In this document: positions 36,210 to 44,916 of the stretch, one piece after another
Numbering within the stretch: the first letter of the stretch is position 1
Layout of the letters: each line of letters starts with the position of its first letter
Assembly: GCF_002285635.2 (NCBI RefSeq)
Contig: NZ_CP023049.2
Location: 3,224,001 to 3,288,000, forward strand
Length of the DNA: 64,000 nt
Direction: 5' to 3'
Origin: Chryseobacterium piperi
Lineage (GTDB): Bacteria; Bacteroidota; Bacteroidia; Flavobacteriales; Weeksellaceae
The notes under the pieces: generated by a model
Databases searched by the model: none
Seen by the model: only the letters and a program-made list of their open reading frames with translations
What the model was told of the DNA's origin: nothing
Program-made: the position numbers and the translations under genes

Positions 36210-37229
36210 ATGAAAAAAATAGTATTACTCCTTTTATTCTCAACATCATTATTTGCCCAAAAAACAGAAACAATAGAGCTTTCCAAATCTATTAAAGACA
36301 ACAAAAATTCGGTAAAAAAATTTACGGTGATCGATCAAAGGCCCAATAAGGAAGTGGGGAATGTAATGTATCATAAAGATCAAATAAATATTGTTTTTAA
36401 AGACAATGCTGAAAAGAGTCTTACGGACTGGTTTTACAAAAATAATCCGGAAAAAGGAAAAGATGAACTGGTTCTTTTATTAGAAAACCTAGAAGTAATA
36501 GAGGATAAGAAAGAAAAATTTTCAATTGGGAAACTTAATTTTCGGGCAAGCACATTTATTAAAAAAGAAGACGGTTATCATTTTCTTTTCAGAAAGGACA
36601 CGGTTACAAGCGTTTCTTCTCGTACAACGCCTTATCTTGCTCAAAGCCTATCTAAAAAAATTTCACTTATTTTCACAGATTTGTTTAAAAATTATTACCA
36701 AAAAACTCCTTGGGAATTTACAGTTTCGGAAAGTGAGCTAACTGATTATGCAGTTCTGTTGAAAGAAAAACTGGATATTTTTAAAGTGGATAAGCTAGAG
36801 GATGGGGTTTACAAAGATTACTACAGCTTTTTTACACACAAACCTGAACCTGGATTTACATTAAAGACCAATGATAAAGGAATCGTTACAAAAGCAGTGA
36901 AGGGAGAAGAAAAAAAAGGAATAAGACATTTTTATGCTTTTGTACATAATGGGATTGCTTATAAAAATATTCCTATTGGTTATGTTGAGATTTTCAAAAA
37001 TGATCAGGGTCTTTTTATTGAAGTTAAAAAATCAGAGTTATTTCCTGAAACGTCAAGCAATGGAGCTATGATTGGAGGAATGGCGGGAGGTTTAATTGGA
37101 GGTATTATTGGTGCCGTAATAGATGCCAGCACTCAAAGTTCAAGAAGAGGTAATGGCGGATCTGAAGTTTATCTTGATCCTTTTACAGGACATTATATTT
37201 TACCTGAAGATTTTGGTAAAGCCAAATAA
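36210..37229 (+). CDS. Tandem paralog 3: unrecognised secreted protein with glycine-zipper tail
   Basis: 339 residues from ATG 36210; a GTG at 36192 falls on the promoter box. The signal peptide ends near 'SLFAQ'. Blocks shared with the other two: 'KFTVIDQRPNKEVGNVMYH', 'ELVLLLENLEVIED', 'YHFLFRKDTVTSVS', 'LEDGVYKDYYSFFTHKPEPG' and 'VYLDPFTGHYILP'. A strong glycine-zipper 'GAMIGGMAGGLIGGIIGAVI' lies near residue 293. It is closest to paralog 2 in the first half and to paralog 1 in the zipper, which suggests recombination or uneven loss. Confidence 0.75.
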   Translation: MKKIVLLLLFSTSLFAQKTETIELSKSIKDNKNSVKKFTVIDQRPNKEVGNVMYHKDQINIVFKDNAEKSLTDWFYKNNPEKGKDELVLLLENLEVIEDKKEKFSIGKLNFRASTFIKKEDGYHFLFRKDTVTSVSSRTTPYLAQSLSKKISLIFTDLFKNYYQKTPWEFTVSESELTDYAVLLKEKLDIFKVDKLEDGVYKDYYSFFTHKPEPGFTLKTNDKGIVTKAVKGEEKKGIRHFYAFVHNGIAYKNIPIGYVEIFKNDQGLFIEVKKSELFPETSSNGAMIGGMAGGLIGGIIGAVIDASTQSSRRGNGGSEVYLDPFTGHYILPEDFGKAK

Positions 37230-37312
37230 TATTAATTTAATAAAGAAAAGAGAGACCAACGGTGTAAAATAGATAATTAAAATTAAGAGCAACGAATTGT
37301 CTTGCTTTTTTT

Positions 37313-37320
37313 TATCTTTG
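37313..37320 (+). promoter_or_regulatory. Putative -7 promoter box of lepA
   Basis: TATCTTTG fits TAnnTTTG and lies about 20 bases before the lepA ATG. No well-spaced -33 TTG is evident. Confidence 0.5.
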
Positions 37321-37339
37321 CAAATTACAATGTTCTTAA

Positions 37340-39136
37340 ATGAAAAACATACGAAATTTTTGCATAATCGCTCATATTGACCACGGTAAAAGTACTTTGG
37401 CAGATCGTTTATTGGAGTATACCAATACTGTTACCCAAAGAGAATTACAGTCTCAGACCCTGGATGATATGGATTTGGAGAAAGAACGTGGGATTACCAT
37501 TAAGTCTCACGCGATCCAGATGGATTATGAATATAAAGGGGAAAAATATATTTTAAACCTGATCGATACCCCTGGGCACGTAGATTTTTCCTACGAAGTT
37601 TCCAGATCAATTGCTGCCTGTGAAGGAGCGCTTCTTATTGTAGATGCTGCACAGAGTATTCAGGCGCAAACTATTAGTAATCTTTACTTAGCATTGGAGA
37701 ATGACTTGGAAATCATTCCTATTCTTAATAAAATAGATCTTCCATCTGCAAATCCTGAGGAAGTAACTGATGAAATCGTTGGTCTTTTAGGGTGTAAACC
37801 TGAAGATGTATTGAGAGTATCAGGAAAAACAGGAGAAGGAGTTCATGATTTATTGGAGCAAATTGTCAACAGAATTCCAGCTCCGGTTGGAAATCCTGAT
37901 GGGCCGTTACAGGCTTTGATTTTCGATTCTGTTTATAATCCTTTTAGGGGAATTGAAGCTTATTTTAAAGTTGTTAATGGAAGTATTTCCAAAAATGAAA
38001 AAATTAAGTTTTTTGCAACAGGAAAAGAGTATGGTGCTGACGAAGTTGGTACTTTAAAGCTGAAACAAGTTCCTAAGAAGAAGATTGAATGTGGTGATGT
38101 AGGCTATATCATTTCTGGGATAAAAGATGCCAGAGAGGTAAAAGTAGGAGATACTATTACTTCGTTTGAAAATCCGGCTGCTGAGGCAATCGATGGATTT
38201 GAGGAAGTAAAACCGATGGTTTTCGCCGGAATTTATCCTATTGATTCTGAAGATTTTGAAGAATTAAGGTTTTCATTAGAGAAACTAAGATTGAATGATG
38301 CTTCTTTAGTTTTTGAACCGGAAAGTTCTGCAGCTCTTGGATTTGGTTTCCGATGTGGATTCCTGGGAATGCTTCACATGGAAATTGTACAGGAACGCTT
38401 AGATAGAGAGTTCAATATGAATGTTATTACTACGGTACCTAACGTTTCTTATCATGGGTATTCTAAAAAAGATCCTGAGACCGCAATTTTAATTAATAAC
38501 CCATCAGAAATGATGGATCCAAGCATTCTTGACAGAGTAGAAGAGCCATTTATTAAAGCCTCTATTATTACAAAATCTGATTTTGTTGGACCGGTTATGA
38601 CGCTTTGTATTGAAAAAAGAGGCGAAATTGTTAACCAAAGTTATTTAACAGCAGATAGAGTTGAATTGACATTCAATATGCCACTGGCAGAAGTTGTATT
38701 TGATTTTTATGACCGCCTTAAATCGATCTCGAAAGGATATGCTTCATTTGACTATACTCCAATCGGAATGCGTTCTTCTAAATTGGTGAAAATGGACATC
38801 CTTATCAATGGAGATATGGTAGATGCGCTTTCTTCATTAATTCACGAAAGTAATGCATATTACATTGGTAAAAAGATGTGTGAGAAGCTTCGTGAGCTGA
38901 TTCCTAGACAACAGTTTGATATTGCAGTACAGGCTGCTTTGGGGGCTAAGGTAATTGCCAGAGAGACCATTAAGGCATTAAGAAAAGATGTTACTGCAAA
39001 ATGTTACGGAGGGGATATTTCCAGAAAACGCAAATTATTGGAAAAACAGAAAGAGGGTAAGAAGAAAATGAAACAGATTGGTAGGGTAGAAGTACCACAG
39101 TCTGCATTCATGGCTGTATTGAAACTCAACGATTAA
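37340..39136 (+). CDS. lepA: Elongation factor 4 (LepA)
   Basis: Ribosome-bound GTPase that acts on stalled or initiating ribosomes; 598 residues, full length. The N-terminal G domain shows G1 '[16 protein letters not shown]', G2 '[14 protein letters not shown]', G3 '[14 protein letters not shown]' and G4 'NKID'. '[20 protein letters not shown]' and the C-terminal LepA-specific part '[20 protein letters not shown]' separate it from EF-G. A terminator follows directly. Confidence 0.98.
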   Translation: MKNIRNFCIIAHIDHGKSTLADRLLEYTNTVTQRELQSQTLDDMDLEKERGITIKSHAIQMDYEYKGEKYILNLIDTPGHVDFSYEVSRSIAACEGALLIVDAAQSIQAQTISNLYLALENDLEIIPILNKIDLPSANPEEVTDEIVGLLGCKPEDVLRVSGKTGEGVHDLLEQIVNRIPAPVGNPDGPLQALIFDSVYNPFRGIEAYFKVVNGSISKNEKIKFFATGKEYGADEVGTLKLKQVPKKKIECGDVGYIISGIKDAREVKVGDTITSFENPAAEAIDGFEEVKPMVFAGIYPIDSEDFEELRFSLEKLRLNDASLVFEPESSAALGFGFRCGFLGMLHMEIVQERLDREFNMNVITTVPNVSYHGYSKKDPETAILINNPSEMMDPSILDRVEEPFIKASIITKSDFVGPVMTLCIEKRGEIVNQSYLTADRVELTFNMPLAEVVFDFYDRLKSISKGYASFDYTPIGMRSSKLVKMDILINGDMVDALSSLIHESNAYYIGKKMCEKLRELIPRQQFDIAVQAALGAKVIARETIKALRKDVTAKCYGGDISRKRKLLEKQKEGKKKMKQIGRVEVPQSAFMAVLKLND

Positions 39137-39141
39137 TATAA

Positions 39142-39169
39142 AAAAGACCGATAATTTTATCGGTCTTTT
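39142..39169. terminator. Bidirectional terminator after lepA
   Basis: An 11-bp stem AAAAGACCGAT / ATCGGTCTTTT with a 6-base loop and T tracts on both strands, between convergent lepA and the small membrane protein gene. Confidence 0.88.
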
Positions 39170-39173
39170 TATT

Positions 39174-39389
39174 TTAAAGGGTTCTCTGTTTTTCAATCAG
39201 GCCTCCCTGAACGACAAGAGCTCCTAGCCCCAGGACAATTTCTACAATGCCTAGCATGGTGATCAGGTTGGTTCCACATACGATACATTCCGGTTCTGGA
39301 AATGGTTTTTTACCGATAACAATGATGATGACTCCACCGATAATAATAATCACGACAATCAATGCTCTTAATAAAGTTTTTGAGTTCAT
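39174..39389 (-). CDS. Small membrane protein
   Basis: A 71-residue hypothetical protein with two hydrophobic segments ('ALIVVIIIIGGVIIIVIG' and 'MLGIVEIVLGLGALVVQGG') joined by a Pro-rich turn with two cysteines (C-x-x-C, 'ECIVCGTN'). No family is recognised. The CxxC between two spans could bind a metal or be redox-active, but it is short. It sits between the lepA terminator and the IS element. Confidence 0.55.
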   Translation of the reverse strand: MNSKTLLRALIVVIIIIGGVIIIVIGKKPFPEPECIVCGTNLITMLGIVEIVLGLGALVVQGGLIEKQRTL

Positions 39390-39530
39390 AATGATGGTAT
39401 TTATTAGTTTTTATGCCTACTCTTTAAGGGTTTCGGCTTGATCCTTTTGTTACATCAAAATTGAAACTAAGAATCGATAAAAAGCTACGTAAAAACACCC
39501 AATTTTTATAGTGATTCTACGATAAATAAA

Positions 39531-41073
39531 AGAGGCTGTCTCAAAAGAGATAGCCTTTTTTATGCAAAAAGGAAAGCTTTCGCTTTCCTAATAGTTGCAA
39601 ATTGATTAATTTGCATTGTGTTAAGTACGTCAAAAGTAGTCTTTAAAGATTACACCCCCAAAGAAAATCTGCTTTTTCCTCCCAATTTATCGGAGTTGAT
39701 TGATGAGCGACATCCTGTGAAAATTGTTTCAAACATTATTGATGGCTTGGATATCAAAAGCTTAATTAAAACCTACAAACCTGGCGGAACATCTTGCTAC
39801 CACCCGAAAATGCTTTTGAAAGTTTTGATTTATGGCTATTTAAGCAATATCTATTCAAGCCGCAAAATGGAGCAGGCCTTGAAAGAAAACATCCATTTTA
39901 TGTGGCTCTCTGCAATGAGCCGTCCCGATCATAACACCTTAAACAGGTTCCGTAGTGAACGATTGAAAGGTGAGATTAAAGCTATTTTCACACAAATTGT
40001 TCTTCTTTTGGAAAAGGAAGGTTTGGTAAGTCTGAAAACCACTTTTGTAGATGGCACCAAGATAGAAGCCAATGCCAATCGCTATACTTTTGTTTGGGGA
40101 AGAGCTGTCAAAAAACACAAAGAAAGGATTGCAGAGCAATTAGAAGAGCTTTGGAACTATGCAGAAACAGTTGCCAAAGACGAGCTTGAAAATACAGAAA
40201 GTATTGATTTTAAAGAAGTAGATTCTGAAAAAGTAACTCAAACCATCGAAAAGATCAATGAAGTTTTGAAAGATAAAAAAGTAGCTTCAAAAGTTCGTCA
40301 GAAACTGAATTATGCTAAGAAAAACTGGGCAGATAATTTAGAGAAATATAAAAAACAGCAAGAATTATTAGAAGATAGAAATTCCTATTCCAAAACCGAT
40401 ACAGACGCTACTTTTATGCGAATGAAGGAGGATCATATGCGAAACGGACAACTAAAACCCGCTTACAATCTACAAATTTCTACCCATAGACAATTCATTT
40501 TACATTATTCAATTCATCCCAACCCAACAGACACCAAAACATTAGCGACTCATTTACTGGGTTTTGAAGAAAGCTATCATAAAGCTCCCAAAGAGCTTGT
40601 TGCTGATGCTGGTTATGGCTCAGAAGAAAATTACAACTTGTTAAAATCTAAGAAAATAAAAGCTTATGTTAAATATAATTACTTCAGAAAAGATCAGAAA
40701 TCGGGACAAATAACCACTTCACAAAACAATCCTAAATTGGCAAAAATCAGAGAAAAGGTTTTCAAACTTCTTAATACCAGCAAGGGCATCAAACTCAGAA
40801 AACAAAGATGCCATGATGTTGAACCTGTTTTTGCAGAGCTCAAACACAACAAAAATTTTAAACGATTCATGCTTCGGGGAAAAAATAAAGTCGAGGTAGA
40901 AATCGGCATACTCGCAATTGCCCACAATCTAAAGAAAATGTCAAAAGCAGCCTAAAACAGACTGCTTTTTTGACTTATATCTTCTTTTTTCCAAGATATT
41001 TTTTTTATTCAAAATATCGAAATCTTTTTTCAATGAAATACTAAAAAGAGACTGTCCTTTTGAGACAGCCTCT
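39531..41073. mobile_element. IS1182-family insertion sequence (about 1.54 kb)
   Basis: Perfect 17-bp terminal inverted repeats, AGAGGCTGTCTCAAAAG at 39531-39547 and its inverse complement at 41057-41073, bound a single transposase gene. Both ends fold into hairpins with T tracts that read inward, so outside transcription would stop at the borders. The right end stops 5 bases short of the stop codon of the minus-strand DUF1579 gene. I could not identify a clean target duplication. Confidence 0.88.
39618..40955 (+). CDS. IS1182-family transposase
   Basis: A 445-residue intact DDE transposase. It begins at GTG 39618 with 'MLSTSKVVFKDYTPKENLLF', the typical N-terminus of the family. An N-terminal helix-turn-helix region 'KMLLKVLIYGYLSNIYSSRK' precedes the DDE core. 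The catalytic acids fit D145 ('FVDGTKIEANANR'), D330 ('ELVADAGYGSEENY') and E402 ('CHDVEPVFAELKHNK'). A long helical insertion (about 160-260) separates the first two. No frameshift is seen, so the element may be active. Confidence 0.94.
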   Translation: MLSTSKVVFKDYTPKENLLFPPNLSELIDERHPVKIVSNIIDGLDIKSLIKTYKPGGTSCYHPKMLLKVLIYGYLSNIYSSRKMEQALKENIHFMWLSAMSRPDHNTLNRFRSERLKGEIKAIFTQIVLLLEKEGLVSLKTTFVDGTKIEANANRYTFVWGRAVKKHKERIAEQLEELWNYAETVAKDELENTESIDFKEVDSEKVTQTIEKINEVLKDKKVASKVRQKLNYAKKNWADNLEKYKKQQELLEDRNSYSKTDTDATFMRMKEDHMRNGQLKPAYNLQISTHRQFILHYSIHPNPTDTKTLATHLLGFEESYHKAPKELVADAGYGSEENYNLLKSKKIKAYVKYNYFRKDQKSGQITTSQNNPKLAKIREKVFKLLNTSKGIKLRKQRCHDVEPVFAELKHNKNFKRFMLRGKNKVEVEIGILAIAHNLKKMSKAA

Positions 41074-41078
41074 CTTAT

Positions 41079-41699
41079 TTATTTCTTACGGGTGAATTTG
41101 ATTTCCATCGTTTTCATTTCTTTTCCGGTTTTCCAGTCGGGGCCATACATTTCTAAAGTGTGATTATTATCATCGGTGAAAGTATAAACCTCTCTCATTT
41201 CACAATCTTTATCGGGACGGGAAGGATCAGTAGCTGTACCCTTGAATTCAATTGATTTTTTGGAAGCATTCCATTCTCCTTCTGCTTTCATAATTCCGGT
41301 TCCCATATTATCGATCCAGGTACTTACAAACTTTTTCTTAGCATTATCATAGCCCATGATGCTCATTCCCTCAAAAGGCATTCCCATAAAATTTCCTTTG
41401 TAATTGCTCATCTGGTAGCGTCCGTCAAAAATCATTTTATTTGAACATTCGGAAGTGCTTTTCATTGGTTTCCCGCCTTCTTCCATCCACATGGTGGTTT
41501 CTCCAGTCCAGTTGCCACCATATTTGGCTAACATTTTGTGCATGTCTCCGGGAGTAGCATAGGCCATCCAGGCTTTTGTAGCAGTTGCAGAATCTATAGG
41601 TTTCCATGTTGTAGCGTCTGATCCTGTTGATTCTTTACTCATGTTGGTTTTTCCTTTTTCGCATGCGGTCAATAAAAACGCAGTGCAGAAAATGAACAA
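41079..41699 (-). CDS. DUF1579-family lipoprotein
   Basis: A 206-residue protein with lipobox LTAC (Cys13) after a short hydrophobic stretch, then a DUF1579 domain ('KYGGNWTGETTMWME', 'EGMSIMGYDNAKKKFVSTWI', 'MREVYTFTDD'). The function is unknown. The start is odd: no ATG exists in frame, and TTG at 41699 is the only near-start after the upstream stop. The signal peptide would then lack a basic n-region. The original start may have been lost. The IS right end lies directly behind the stop codon and may supply the terminator. Confidence 0.75.
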   Translation of the reverse strand: MFIFCTAFLLTACEKGKTNMSKESTGSDATTWKPIDSATATKAWMAYATPGDMHKMLAKYGGNWTGETTMWMEEGGKPMKSTSECSNKMIFDGRYQMSNYKGNFMGMPFEGMSIMGYDNAKKKFVSTWIDNMGTGIMKAEGEWNASKKSIEFKGTATDPSRPDKDCEMREVYTFTDDNNHTLEMYGPDWKTGKEMKTMEIKFTRKK

Positions 41700-41743
41700 T
41701 TTATTTTAATAATGCTGGGATCTTTTAATTCTAAACCGTATTT

Positions 41744-41762
41744 TTGTGTATTCGTAACGCAA
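41744..41762. promoter_or_regulatory. NrtR-type operator, site A
   Basis: TTGTGTATTCGTAACGCAA, an imperfect palindrome with arms TTGYGT/ACRCAA, lies 8 bases before the Nudix regulator ATG and overlaps the region just after a TATTTTTG -7 box. It is similar to sites B-D before the SPFH gene, so autoregulation is likely. Confidence 0.7.
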
Positions 41763-41770
41763 ATTATACT

Positions 41771-42448
41771 ATGCAGAATATAAAGGTTGCAGTGGACGCT
41801 GTTATATTTGGATACTTTGATAAGAAAGATCTTCAGATTCTTTTAATAAAAAGGAAAATAGATCCTTTTAAAGGCGGGTGGGCAATACCCGGAGGGTTGG
41901 TCCTTGATGATGAAAATCTGGATGATGCGGTAAAAAGAGAACTGTATGAAGAGGCGGGGATTAAACCTGATTTTCTCGAACAACTTTATACTTTTGGTAA
42001 TGTGGGTAGGGATCCTAGAAACAGAGTGGTTTCTGTGGCCTATCTGGGGCTTGTGAACCCATCATACCATGAGTTATTTGCGGATTCTGATGCAGAAGAT
42101 GCCCAATGGTTTAGTGTGAACCAATTGCCTGAACTGGCTTTTGATCATCACAATATTATAGATCTTGCCCTAAAAAGACTTCGTACGAAAATTCAATATC
42201 AACCGATCGGTTTCAATCTTCTGAACGAAGAATTCCCTTTTTCAGATCTTGAAAACCTATACAAAACCATTATCGGACAGGAAATAGACCGCAGAAATTT
42301 TAGAAAGAAGATCATGAGCTACGGGCTTCTCAATGAAACCAATAATGTAAAAAAAGAAGGGAGTGGAAGGCCTGGAAAGCTTTTTACATTCAATCAGGAG
42401 AAGTATAAAGAGTTGGAAGACCAGGGATTTTATTTTGAAATTAAATAA
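41771..42448 (+). CDS. Nudix hydrolase / NrtR-type transcriptional regulator
   Basis: 225 residues from ATG 41771. An N-terminal Nudix domain (about 1-140) is joined to a C-terminal winged helix ('LENLYKTIIGQEIDRRNFRK', 'GSGRPGKLFTF'), the architecture of NrtR regulators that sense ADP-ribose and control NAD metabolism. The Nudix box 'GLVLDDENLDDAVKRELYEE' followed by AGI is complete, so unlike many NrtR proteins it may still hydrolyse ADP-ribose-like compounds. Four 19-bp palindromes nearby are likely operators. It heads the NAD/ADP-ribose gene cluster to 48032. Confidence 0.9.
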   Translation: MQNIKVAVDAVIFGYFDKKDLQILLIKRKIDPFKGGWAIPGGLVLDDENLDDAVKRELYEEAGIKPDFLEQLYTFGNVGRDPRNRVVSVAYLGLVNPSYHELFADSDAEDAQWFSVNQLPELAFDHHNIIDLALKRLRTKIQYQPIGFNLLNEEFPFSDLENLYKTIIGQEIDRRNFRKKIMSYGLLNETNNVKKEGSGRPGKLFTFNQEKYKELEDQGFYFEIK

Positions 42449-42541
42449 GGTTTAAACACAGATTACCCAAATTCTTTCACAAATTAAGAAAAAGGTTAGA
42501 TAATGGAAGATGTTTATGCTAAACGGAAAATTTATATCAAT

Positions 42542-42596
42542 AAAAATGGGCTAAAGCCCATTTTTTAATTAGTCCATATTCCAATGGCTTTAGCCA
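42542..42596. repeat. GGGCTAAAGCCC hairpin element and terminator
   Basis: AAAAATGGGCT / AGCCCATTTTT (42542-42565) with a T run can terminate the Nudix regulator transcript. A second arm GGCTTTAGCC (42586-42595) is the inverse complement of the GGCTAAAGCC inside the first hairpin, giving a REP-like double palindrome in the 354-base spacer. Confidence 0.75.
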
Positions 42597-42655
42597 AAAT
42601 CTAATATATCGCTGGATAAAAAAAAACACATTGTAAATCAGGTGTTTATATTTAT

Positions 42656-42674
42656 TAGTGTAAAATTAACGCAA
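42656..42674. promoter_or_regulatory. NrtR-type operator, site B
   Basis: TAGTGTAAAATTAACGCAA, one of three sites upstream of the SPFH gene, spaced 54 bases from site C. Confidence 0.65.
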
Positions 42675-42709
42675 ATAAATTTGGCTGATATAATTCTTTT
42701 CATTTAAAT

Positions 42710-42728
42710 TTGTGTAAAAATAACGCAA
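42710..42728. promoter_or_regulatory. NrtR-type operator, site C
   Basis: TTGTGTAAAAATAACGCAA; best match to site A. It is spaced 43 bases (about four helical turns) from site D. Confidence 0.7.
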
Positions 42729-42752
42729 TAGCAAAATTATATCATTTTGATT

Positions 42753-42771
42753 TTGTGTAAAAAGAACACTA
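42753..42771. promoter_or_regulatory. NrtR-type operator, site D
   Basis: TTGTGTAAAAAGAACACTA, 31 bases before the SPFH ATG. The right arm ACACTA departs slightly from ACGCAA of the other sites. Confidence 0.6.
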
Positions 42772-42802
42772 AATAATTGTTTAACACCTAAAATTTAATG
42801 CT

Positions 42803-43810
42803 ATGTTGGGTTTAAAACACATCAAATTTGATTCAATGACTTACGTACTTCATTTTAAAAATGGAAATATCGTAAAAGAGGGACGGGGCCTATCATTCTT
42901 CTATTTTGCTCCAAACAGTTCTATTGTAGCAATTCCTATGGGGAGTAATGATCTGCCATTTATTTTTAATGAAAATACCTTTGACTATCAAACGGTAAAA
43001 ATACAAGGTCAGATCAGCTATAAAATTACTGATCTGAAGGCACTCTCAAATACATTAGACTTTACTGTTAATGAATCTGGAGTATACAAGAAAAATGATA
43101 TTGAAAAGCTCAATCAAAGAATCATCAACCTTGCTCAGACTTCCACTTCTTCTTTTATTCATGGAATGAGTCTCAAAGATGCCATTCGTTCTGCTAAAAA
43201 AATTGAAGAAAATATTCTGGAAGGTCTTAAGGAATCAGAAACAGTGCAAACTATGGGGATAGAGATTTTAGAAGCCAGCATTTTAGCAGTTCAAACCACT
43301 CCGGAAATGGCGAGAGCATTAGAGACGGAAACGAGAGAGAAACTACAGCAGCAGGCAGATGAAGCCATTTATGAAAGACGAAATTTTGCTGTAGAGTAGG
43401 AAAGAAAGATCAAAGAATCCGAACTAAATACAGAGATTGCTGTTGAGGAAAAACAGAAACAGATTGAAGAAAAAAGAATGGAAACGGAAATCCAGCAGGA
43501 AGAAAATAATCGAATCCTTAGGGAAATGAAAATCTCAGCTGATATATCTGTTGAAAACCAAAGAAAACAGCTGATCGAACAAAAAACAGAAAATGATAGA
43601 AAAGAAGCAGAAACCAATGGATATGTATTGGAAACTTCTTTAAAACCTTACAAAGAAATGGACTGGAGAGTGCTAAGTGCTTTGAGTGGTAATCAGGACG
43701 CAAGATCAAATATTGCACTTGCATTCAGAGAGCTTGCTGAAAATGCAGGTAAAATAGGAAACTTAAATATTAGCCCGGATTTATTGGAAAATCTGTTAAC
43801 AGACCACTAA
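42803..43810 (+). pseudogene. SPFH/Band-7 (slipin-like) protein gene interrupted by an in-frame amber codon
   Basis: One continuous frame of 335 codons broken only by TAG at 43397-43399 (codon 199). Before it: an SPFH domain ('LKHIKFDSMTYVLHFKNGNI', 'VKIQGQISYKITD', 'ILEASILAVQTTPEMARALE'). After it, in the same frame: a Glu/Lys-rich coiled coil and a C-terminal part 'LKPYKEMDWRVLSALSG'. The junction reads '...RRNFAVE-stop-ERKIKE...', where relatives plausibly have Gln, so a single CAG-to-TAG change explains it. SPFH proteins form membrane-associated oligomers. Three NrtR-type operators lie upstream. A truncated 198-residue product or suppression is possible. Confidence 0.85.
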
Positions 43811-43822
43811 GGATGAGTTGGA

Positions 43823-43895
43823 TGGCTAAAGGCAAAATTGAGAAATCGCTGATTTGATGAATTGTTAAATCGTAAAACAGGTAATTTGTAAAATG
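43823..43895. repeat. Degenerate palindromic repeat in the SPFH-NAD kinase spacer
   Basis: Contains GGCTAAAGGCAAAATTGAG, AAATCGCTGATTTGATGA and TTAAATCGTAAAACAG, elements shared in order and wording with the tdk-murF repeat at 10011-10120 but more decayed. It fills most of the 191-base gap. Confidence 0.45.
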
Positions 43896-44001
43896 AATTA
43901 ACGATGAATGTCATACTACTAAAGAATGATTGATTAGTGAGCCCGATGAAGGTCTAAAAAGCATAATATATTCAGTCATTAATACTTTATTACAAAAGAA
44001 T

Positions 44002-44910
44002 ATGAAACCAGAATATGCCATTATCATTAAGAATAAAACGAGACTGGAATTTCTGATCGAGAGGTTTAATACCAAAGCTCAGGCTCAGTTTTATATTGAA
44101 AGCTCCGGAGGAGATTTTCAGGAATATGTCATCGAACATGAAAACTTCCATCAGGTTTTTATGGAGATTCAGACAAAGCTATCCAAAGTGATTAAAAATA
44201 AAGTGTTGGAAAGAGAGTTTGTTCCCTCTTATATTTTCTCTGAAAAGAACCTGACTGTGGTAATCGGACAGGACGGACTGGTGGCTAATGTTGCCAAGTA
44301 TTCCAGAAATATACCTATAGTAGCGATCAATCCCGACGAAGCTAGATATGATGATATATTGCTGCCTTTCAATGTGAAAAACTTTCTCAAAGGGGTAAAT
44401 AGAGTTATTAACGAAAGTTTTAGTTCAAAAAAAATGAGATTTGCAGAAGTTGTTTTGAATGATGGACAAAAGCTGTTGGCAGTTAATGACCTTTTCATAG
44501 GGATATCTTCACATAGTTCTGCAAGGTATAAGATCTTATTGAATGGAAAGGAAGAAATGCATTCTTCAAGTGGAATCATTGTTTCTACCAAAACCGGAAG
44601 TACAGGTTGGCTTAGCTCAATCTTTAATATGGCTTACGGAATTTTAGGATCAAAAAAACTTAAATACCCGAAACTGAATGATGATGATTTATATTTTGCC
44701 GTAAGAGAGCCTTTCAAAAGTATCCGGACACAAACCGAGATTTGTGGAGGAACTATAAAAAAAGGGAATAAGCTGATCATCGAATCATTAATGCCAAATA
44801 ATGGTTTTATATTTAGTGATGGAATCGAGCAGGATTTTCTGCAGTTTAACAGCGGAACGACAGCAGAAATCAGGTTATCAGATGAAGAAGCGGTTTTGGT
44901 AATAAATTAA
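44002..44910 (+). CDS. NAD kinase-like protein
   Basis: 302 residues from ATG 44002. An in-frame TTG at 43930 directly follows a stop and would add 24 residues. The ATP-NAD kinase fold is visible: 'TVVIGQDGLVANVAKY' stands for the GGDG phosphate loop (second Gly is Gln), with 'AINPDEARYDDILLPF' and 'VSTKTGSTGWLSS' for the conserved TPTGSTAY segment. The N-terminus 'YAIIIKNKTRLEFLIERFNT' is unlike housekeeping NadK. It may phosphorylate NAD or a related nucleotide in this cluster. It is followed after 6 bases by the macro-domain gene. Confidence 0.82.
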   Translation: MKPEYAIIIKNKTRLEFLIERFNTKAQAQFYIESSGGDFQEYVIEHENFHQVFMEIQTKLSKVIKNKVLEREFVPSYIFSEKNLTVVIGQDGLVANVAKYSRNIPIVAINPDEARYDDILLPFNVKNFLKGVNRVINESFSSKKMRFAEVVLNDGQKLLAVNDLFIGISSHSSARYKILLNGKEEMHSSSGIIVSTKTGSTGWLSSIFNMAYGILGSKKLKYPKLNDDDLYFAVREPFKSIRTQTEICGGTIKKGNKLIIESLMPNNGFIFSDGIEQDFLQFNSGTTAEIRLSDEEAVLVIN

Positions 44911-44916
44911 AAAAAG

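Noticed and set aside
39618..40955. Transposase as cargo of the NAD cluster
   Set aside because: The IS ends at 41073, separated from the cluster by the DUF1579 gene; nothing links it to the cluster mechanistically.
43397..43399. Genetic recoding (pyrrolysine or amber suppression) in the SPFH gene
   Set aside because: No pyl genes or suppressor tRNA are in view and the organism type is not known for it; a point mutation is simpler.
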